Below, piece after piece: positions 57,661-64,000 of a stretch of 64,000 nucleotides of DNA. The stretch covers positions 19,766,502 through 19,830,501 of the forward strand of contig CM047431.1 in the NCBI GenBank assembly GCA_026168455.1, given 5' to 3'. The notes beneath the pieces were generated by a model. It ran no database searches and was not told the origin of the DNA. It worked only from the letters and a program-made list of their open reading frames with translations. The first letter of the stretch is position 1, and every line of letters begins with the position of its first letter. This DNA is from Theocolax elegans. Taxonomy: Eukaryota; Arthropoda; Insecta; Hymenoptera; Cerocephalidae. The translations under genes and the position numbers were made by a program.

Positions 57661-58852
57661 CGGTCATGCTGGGGATTAGGGCGTGGCGTCAAAGGCGAAA
57701 TAACGATTATATTCAATTAAAATAATATTAATTTATTATTAATTATAAAAGAGATTTGGGCGCCAGCCGCGAACGATCGCGGCGAATTTATATCGTCAAT
57801 CTCGGCTGCGTACGTGCTGCTGCTGCTTGCTGCGCGAGGGGTGGGGAGGGCAATAAAGGGGAAGCACACTTACGCGTTGGAGGAAATGCGGATATCCAAT
57901 GCAGGCGTGCACCCACCTTATCAACGTGGAGATCGTCTCCTCCGATTTTGCTATGCTCGGTCGACTGCTCTCTCGTGCACACACACACACTCGAAATTAT
58001 AATCAGTGATCGGTTGCAGATCACGAATCTATATATATCGGTCAGCCGGTGTAGCCTCGATGGCGTCCCGATGAGCTCTCTCGAGCTCGGACTCGTTCGC
58101 TGCTTCGTTGCTCGGACCCGAAGTGCGCGCGCAGCTTCTCGCGTCGAGTCGCCCGTCGGTCGCCGTCGTCTCGCGCGCCTCGTGTAGTGAGTGCTCGCAG
58201 TCCTGTTTCCCAAAGCGGACGATATTGCCTGGACTGCTGCTTCCCACGGAGAGGACGGTGTTCCTGGTGGTGCTGTTGACCAGCTAAGCCTTTACGATCG
58301 TTCCGTTGTGTTAATTTATCGGCTAATGAGTCCACTCTGTTACAGGTGCAGACGGGACGGCCGATACTCGAGTCTTCTCTCTCACTCGCTCTCACGGTGG
58401 CCGCTCAGCTGGTGCGCGTCGGGTCAGTTACTACTGCTCTTCTTCGATGCTGCTTTGCTGCGGGGATTCTGGCTGCTTCCTAGGTAAATATCTAGTTCCT
58501 GGGGGAGTGCTGCGTATATAATACTAGTTATTAATTGAGAGTTATGGTAATGTTGTGATTACCATAACCTCACTTCTAATCCTTTCCTAGAAATCGAAAA
58601 GGTATGCCACGGTTCAAAGAGAAATTAAACAGGGGATAAATTGAGATAGCACACAACTGTACTTGGTTAGTAATTAGATGGATGGATAAGAAGGAAGTTT
58701 TTATGATTATTACTGTTCATGAGGTTGGATATTGTTTGACAGCAAAAAAAACTTCTAAACTAAAGAAGATATAATCAAACCAACTTGTGTGCATAAATAT
58801 ATTAAAAACATGGGGGGTGTTAACAATATTGATAGACAGTTATCCTTGACTA
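57661..58852. other. GC-rich island with TGTAACGGT start, LTR-like
   Basis: TGTAACGGT at 57656 opens a block that is strongly GC- and CpG-rich from about 57770 to 58490, in AT-rich surroundings. A perfect hairpin (11-bp stem GTTATGGTAAT, 58541-58568) follows. Long open frames on both strands (141-143 codons) come from base composition. An LTR or a promoter-type CpG island are both possible. Confidence 0.4.
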
Positions 58853-59537
58853 ACAAGGGGAGTACTTGACCTCCGGGAAACGGATCTTATCCTAACATTG
58901 GTATGTCTTTTATGATATAAAAATGTGAAGAAAGACAAGGTATCTCTTGCCAATGGCCAGTTTTACGAGAGTTATTCTACATCTAATAATAATATTAGTA
59001 AAAATTACTTCCAATTTTATCGCTTACAACTCGGAAACAAATGAAGATAGGCACTCAAACCAAAAACTAGAAGATAGTTTAGTTCAAGTAGATATGGTTC
59101 GAAAAAAAGAAGCTCAAATTGCTAAATTTGCAGCAAAGTTATAAAGAAAATAAAAAATTAAAGATTATTAGGCCAAAAGAAAGAATAAATTTTACATATT
59201 AAATTTTGGTTAAAATTTCTTCAATTTCTTATTTTCTTTATAACTTTGCTGCAAATTAAGCAATTTGAGCTTCTTTCTTTCTTAAACCATATTTACTTGA
59301 ACTCAACTTTCTTCTGGTTTTTGGTTTGAGTGCCTATCTCTATTTGTTTCCGAGTTGTAAGTATCTAGATCTAATTGCAAGTAATTTTTACTGATATTAT
59401 TATTCGACATCGAATAACTCCCTTATAAGTGGCCATTGGCAAGAGATAACTTGGCTTTCTTCACATTTTTACATTATAAAAGACATACCAAAGTTAGGAT
59501 AAGATTCGTTTCCCGGAGGTCAAGTACTCCCCTTGTA
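58853..59537. repeat. Fold-back element, arms of about 300 bp
   Basis: ACAAGGGGAGTACTTGACCTCC at the left matches the complement at about 59514-59537. The arms, with AACTTTGCTGCAAATT near the inside and CAAGAGATA further out, pair with moderate divergence around a loop of about 60 bp. The 65-codon frame at 58947-59144 lies within the left arm and has no recognisable domain. Confidence 0.88.
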
Positions 59538-59586
59538 AGTCCGTGAGAAAGACATTTAGTTTCCGGATTTTCGATTGCAAATAGTC

Positions 59587-59826
59587 ATGGCATTATTGAG
59601 GATTGATCAAGAATCTGATACTTCTGATTCTACTGTAGATCTAAGGTTACGAGGACGTCATTTTGCAAAAGAAATTGATGAATCATAAAATGTGTGTCGT
59701 CGCTTCGCATTATGCTCGATATCTACTATTGGTCGAAGATCAGTTTATGAATGTAAAACATGTTTAACTGTTCTATGTATAACTCCTTGTTTTGAAACTT
59801 ACTACACTAAGCATACTCTACCATAG
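59587..59826 (+). pseudogene. piggyBac-type transposase C-terminal zinc domain
   Basis: This frame reads RLRGRHFAKEIDES, a TAA stop, then NVCRRFALCS, RRSVYECKTCLTVLC and PCFETYYTKHTLP. The pattern is the cysteine-rich C-terminal domain of piggyBac-like (PGBD) transposases, which binds the element ends. One cysteine of the expected CRRC is Phe here. It is followed at once by a stop, as expected of a C-terminus. The body of the transposase is missing upstream, where a fold-back element and a GC-rich block are found. Confidence 0.75.
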
Positions 59827-60856
59827 AAATAATAAAACATACCAGAGAATATTCGAACGTAGTCGTGCAAATAGAGTAACCCTAGATTGAAATAGAGTAA
59901 CCAAAAAAAATATTTATAAAATATTCTATGACATAATCAAATAAAAGAAAAAAAAAAAAAACGAAAAGAACATAAAAAAACAAATAAAAACAAAAAAATT
60001 CGAAAAGTCAAAAAACAAAAAAAATAAACAAAAACAAAAAAGGAACTACATATTTTCTACGTCCACGCCGTTAGTTCTGGATAAAGCTAAAGGAGAGCTC
60101 ATTGAATCTTTTATCTTAGATCTATGTATTCCAAAACCTGATTTCAGATTTATCTTTTGCGACCGACAATATCCCACTTACCAAATTTCCTTGAATCTAT
60201 TAATTTTTTCAAAAATCTCGTCTTCCATCTTGGATACACCATCTTGTATTTAAGAATTTTTAAAAGCGACTTCAGATTTGTAATTAACGACCCCTAAAAC
60301 CGCCAAATTTATAGCGTTTGAATAAAGTTGAGAAATTTTTATTTTGAGCCCTTATAATGGTTTTTCGGTACTTTAAAGGTTAAAAATTGTTTAAATTCTA
60401 TTGTTCTTAAATAGTTTCTGCAATAGAAAGCATCGAAATCAAAGCAGAAAAATCGAGAAGAGTTTAGTACTATACCATAAATATAATGATAATTAAACAG
60501 TTAGTTATTGCTTAAATTCCATAAACAACTGCTGTAATTGAAAGTATTGAAATCACAGTGGAATTTATCATTAAAAATAAAAATTTGTAAAATAGTATTA
60601 ATTTCTGCAAAATTAATTTTTGTAAAACTAATAAAATACAGTTTTCTCTATTATTTATTCTCTTTAAATAAACAATTTATAACTCTTCAATGTTTCTCAT
60701 GAAGCCTATACATTGTAAAAACGATTAGTTATAATTTATTTCTGCAGTTAAGCAAAGTACCAGCGCTTAATAATTATTTGTCAGTAATAATATTATTATT
60801 GATAGCAATAATAATGCTATTGCTGAAACTGTAAATTTTAAATAATATATAAATGT
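59827..60856. other. AT-rich sequence with an A-rich tract
   Basis: A-rich simple sequence occurs at 59940-60045. No gene is seen. The 3' end of the R1 LINE should lie near 60860. Confidence 0.4.
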
Positions 60857-60947
60857 TTAATTAATATACCTTGTAACGGTAAACGAACCGCGGTGTACCG
60901 AGGTAATAGCAAACTCGCGCGTATACTGTAAAAGATGCGAAATGCGC

Positions 60948-61262
60948 TCATGCGAGTAAGACGGAGGACGAGCTCCGTGTGAGTCGACCGTGTGGGATGT
61001 TTGTCCACTGAGTTTGACAGAGTTCCAACGTATGCTTCCGTTCTTCTGTCGCAGCGTCAACCCTACCCATGTTCCTGCTACGCGCATATATGCGCTTACG
61101 TTTTGCCGCGAGTAGGTCTATCGGAATAACGCCCGCGATCACGAGTACGGCGTTTTCCGACACCGCCCGATACGCGTCCGTCCACTGTATGTTCGTCATC
61201 GACTTCGCCCGTTTCTTCTTCATCTCTGCACAGTAAGAGATGATTGCGTGGGTAACGCTCAT
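60948..61262 (-). pseudogene. R1 LINE C-terminal tail
   Basis: DAYRAVSENAVLVIAGVIPI followed by DLLAAKRKRIYARS and TLELCQTQWTNIPHGRLTR matches the tail after the RT in R1 elements. There it reads RTVSEPAVLVIAGVIP...GRWT. The RNase-type tail is truncated after this point. Confidence 0.8.
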
Positions 61263-61724
61263 CAGTTATCTCCTTATACTCGATTGCGGACTGTTCGTAT
61301 TGACCATGAGTCTGCACAAGGCCTTTGTCTTTTTCACGGTATCTATGTTACTGTGCGTATCTGGGGCTAGAAACTCAGCTTCCAGAGTCACCCCCAGATA
61401 CTTGACCTCCCTCCTAGTCGTTACTTGTTCAGTCTCAACCGTCAAGGTCTATATCTGTGCCTATTCTACGTCTGGCCAGCAACAGAAGTTCGGTCTTTTG
61501 CAGCGCGAGCTGCAGTCCGTACTCTTTCATCCACTCGTTAACCCGTTGTATAACCTGGTTCTATGATAGCGGCGACGTCATTTGCTTAATAAACGAGGGA
61601 TGTGTCCGTCGGCATGTCCAGTCGGAATAGACTGTCATACAGTATATTCCAGAAGTCAGGCCGAAGTTATTCGTCTCTTTCTTTGTCCGTCCATAGACTC
61701 ATAAATGAGATATCGGTCCTTAAG

Positions 61725-62060
61725 GGGATGTTGGACCCAGAAAATGGTAATTTTGTACTTTTTTATCAACAATTGAATAAAGTTTTTAAAAAACGCCGAA
61801 AATCAAGCCCTTAGGCATGTTTTAAATAAAATTCCCAAATTATTCTAGATTTTTAAATCCATAATTTGATCACGATACTTGGATTGAAAGATTATGCTTT
61901 TTTTGACTAATTATTATCAATAAAACATTGTTTACTCAATTAATATTTAAGAAATGTTTTTCCATTAAAAAATCAATACGTCAAGCCCATCCTTATGTTT
62001 TCAGCTATCCGCATGAATTTTTTCAGATTTTTAATTCAATATTTTTGATATAATTTTTGA
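61725..62060. other. AT-rich insertion inside the R1 LINE
   Basis: The base composition shifts sharply to AT-rich between two GC-balanced LINE segments. No coding content is seen, so it is probably another inserted element. Confidence 0.5.
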
Positions 62061-62155
62061 CCACAACCCGGAAAAGGTATTTGGGCACCCGGAAGGCTGT
62101 TTCCAGCGCGTCCAGCATATCAACCTACTTCGCTAAGTTGAAGGCATTGCGCCTG

Positions 62156-62752
62156 TCATAGATGTTCTTGACTACGTATATTGCTCTGATGGTCGAGCGT
62201 CCCTTTCGGAATCCGTATTGTCGGTCGGCTAAATTGCTCGGGTTTTTTTACCGCGTGTAATGGTTTTTGCCTTAGCATGAACTCGTACAGTTTACCAGCC
62301 GTGATAAGCAGATGCCTGTAGGAAGACGGGTGTTCGGGATCTCCCTTACATTCACTAATGAGGACCAATCAAGCTGTCTTCCAGAGCTTGCTAAAGATCC
62401 CCTCTACCACGCACTCGTTGAATGTGTCGAAGAGCACTGACCGTCACCGCGTAGCAGCAAACTGCAAGATTTCACCCGACACACCGTCAAGGCCTGGCAC
62501 CTTGTTGGGCTTCAACGAGCTTGCAGCTTTTCTGAGCTTCTCGGTCGTGAAAAAAGGGCTTTCGGTATCCGTGTGTTCGTCCGTGTCGTTTGGTCTATCT
62601 GCGTGAGATGGATAGAGGCCGTTGACGATCCTTTCCATAGTTTCACTGTCCCTTGTTATAGGTGGCAGTCGAATCCCCATTTGACGAGTTACGATTTTGT
62701 AACCCGCACCCAGGGATGCGAGTCCACCTCGTCTGTTAGTTTCTGCCAGCAC
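62156..62752 (-). pseudogene. R1 LINE reverse transcriptase, N-terminal part
   Basis: GAGYKIVTRQMGIRLPP and KLRKAASSLKPNKVPGLDGV (62444-62752) match the linker and first finger of R1 reverse transcriptases. ISECKGDPEHPSSYRHLLIT (62156-62368) is the next finger. The catalytic box is lost at the AT-rich insertion. Confidence 0.8.
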
Positions 62753-62857
62753 TGTCGCTTGCTGCTATTTACAGCGAAACGCATACGTTTTCTAGCAGCC
62801 TTGTGCTTTTCGGATAGAGCCACTGCGGTTTTTCTGTTCGTTGCCCGTTTTGCTTTT

Positions 62858-63545
62858 CTACGCAGCGCTAGGCAGATCCGTCTGGTCTTCGCGATTTCCG
62901 ATGTCCACCAGTAAGTCTTGTTTTGTTTCGCTCATGTTGTCTTCTCGGTATAGAGCTTCGCATTTTGCAGAAGCCTCTCGAGTTTTTCGTAGTTTAGTCG
63001 TTTCACATCCCACCGAGGAGGTAGTTTTGCCTGACTTCTGACGTATGCGCCTCGTCCTTGAGATGGAAGGCAATGTACGGATGATCGTTGGCTATGTAGT
63101 CCTCGATCACCCACCATGCCCTCACGCTACCTGCAATTTTGTTCGGGCATTCCCCATTCGATCGCGCGCCCATTGAAGTCGCCCGCAGCGATTTTATTGA
63201 CAGGGATGTCTTACGGCGTCCTCGAGAGGATACAGCTTTTCCGTGTACTTGAGAGCACTGTTGTTTGGGTTAAGGTAGATGCTGACAAAAGTGACATAGC
63301 CAACTGTCACCCATACAAAGTCCTCGGCGGATCTATCCGCGTTGATCTGCGTCGCGCTTTTCCCACGCATCTATACCGTTGCTGTGTTCATGCTGCTAGC
63401 GAACCAGGCCGGTGGCGTCAAATTTCTGTATTGCCCGCTAATAACGAACACGTCGGCGTCGAACTCCACCATGACCTGAGGGATAAGCGCATGTGCCACG
63501 CTGCTCCGATTCATGTTGCATTGGAGAATCGGCAGCGTCATTTTC
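62858..63545 (-). pseudogene. R1 LINE endonuclease region, broken
   Basis: LPILQCNMNRSSVAHALIPQ (about 63480-63540) is the start of an R1-type apurinic endonuclease. DFVWVTVGYVTFVSIYLNPN (about 63270-63330) is a conserved internal strand. The C-terminal linker (62858-63073) is basic. Stops interrupt the reading. Confidence 0.7.
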
Positions 63546-63549
63546 GTAC

Positions 63550-63975
63550 GTTCGTCTTCAGTACCTCGTTTTCGAGCAGACGCACCCAGTTATGTTTTTT
63601 GCACCCCTCAGCGTTGTGTCTTTCTTGACCTCAAAGTCAACAGTACATCCGTATGTCCTGTCCTGTGCAGTATTTTTTGTAATGCCTATACCCGAGGCAT
63701 TTATAACACCTAGGAACACGGATCCAAAGCCTTACGCGACAATTAACCAATCCGATTTTAATTCTGCTTTTTTTTTAAGTGTTGCTACGTCTTTGGAGTC
63801 AAATTCGCATATTGACACGGCTAAACCGCGCGCATTTGTCCTGAAAATGTGTACTTTATGTTCTGAGGTATTACCGAGTTCACGGTTTATGGCGTCGGTC
63901 ACTTCCTTGTCCGTCGTAATACAGTCCAGGTCAAGGAACTCAAGTGTTGTCGTTGACGACAGGTTTTTGACCTGA
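63550..63975 (-). pseudogene. R1 LINE gag-like region
   Basis: The minus strand reads TDKEVTDAINRELG followed by NARGLAVSICEFDS in one frame. CX2C-type zinc-knuckle residues lie further on (about 63590-63700), broken by stops. This is the RNA-binding ORF1 end of an R1-type LINE. The upstream part lies outside the window. Confidence 0.6.
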
Positions 63976-64000
63976 GCGTCCTTTTTGAGAGGGTCTTGTA

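Larger units (their letters stand above)
60857..64000 (-). mobile_element. R1-clade LINE, decayed, running off the window
   Basis: On the minus strand, gag-like residues (63.7-63.98 kb) are followed by an endonuclease start (about 63.55-63.2 kb), an RT region (62156-62752) and the C-terminal tail (60948-61262), in R1 order. R1 elements insert site-specifically into rDNA in many insects, but this copy is not in rDNA. Each segment is frameshifted. An AT-rich segment (about 61725-62060) sits inside the element. Confidence 0.8.

Noticed and set aside
57756..58213. Overlapping frames of 143 and 141 codons on both strands
   Set aside because: The GC-rich composition removes stop codons on both strands. 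No domain, start context or splice support is visible.

Overview
The window looks like a piece of an arthropod, probably insect, nuclear genome. It is AT-rich and intron-bearing, is almost free of host genes, and is packed with old, nested transposable elements. Support comes from the element types seen: LINEs of the Jockey and R1 kinds, a Helitron with a PIF1-like helicase, Polinton/Maverick-type fragments, a piggyBac remnant, and SINEs carrying 5S rRNA sequence. A three-exon piece of ARMC8 has short introns. The order of insect cannot be fixed from the sequence alone. A run of exactly 100 Ns (10068-10167) is a scaffold gap.

Layout. 0-10 kb: a perfect palindrome, a decayed Ulp1-protease fragment, a tRNA-like element, a 5S-rRNA SINE with a 16-bp target duplication, an inverted and tandem repeat block, a Jockey LINE scrap, an 18-bp minisatellite, and a 5'-truncated minus-strand LINE that ends against that minisatellite. 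10-22.5 kb: an 11-kb satellite of 59-bp monomers organised into a higher-order repeat of about 1.23 kb. It is flanked by two direct copies of an unrelated sequence of about 100 bp. 23-28.5 kb: a 75-bp tandem repeat, a tRNA-like SINE, and a second minus-strand LINE split by a 2.2-kb inverted-repeat transposon that itself carries a second 5S SINE with a 15-bp target duplication. 29-31.5 kb: an internally deleted transposase-like pseudogene followed by a small multi-exon gene resembling DUF4806 proteins.

31.5-46 kb: mostly AT-rich sequence holding several fold-back or MITE-like elements, GC-rich islands that begin or end with TGTAACGGT, the ARMC8 exons (35986-36698), and a Polinton-type fragment (41.2-41.6 kb). 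46.8-52.6 kb: a decayed but nearly complete Helitron on the minus strand, with a Ulp1-like (C48) protease ORF directly upstream in the same orientation. 53.3-55.3 kb: integrase and virion-like fragments of a Polinton/Maverick. 55.5-60 kb: a MITE, a GC-rich block, a 0.68-kb fold-back element and two ends of a piggyBac-like transposase remnant. 60.9-64 kb: an R1-clade LINE on the minus strand, running off the window edge.

Only ARMC8, a subunit of the GID/CTLH ubiquitin ligase, is clearly a host gene. No further ARMC8 exons were found downstream, so it is either interrupted by a very long intron full of transposons or is a truncated copy. The long open reading frames in the satellite are a by-product of a 59-bp monomer with no stop codon in any plus-strand frame; they are not treated as genes.
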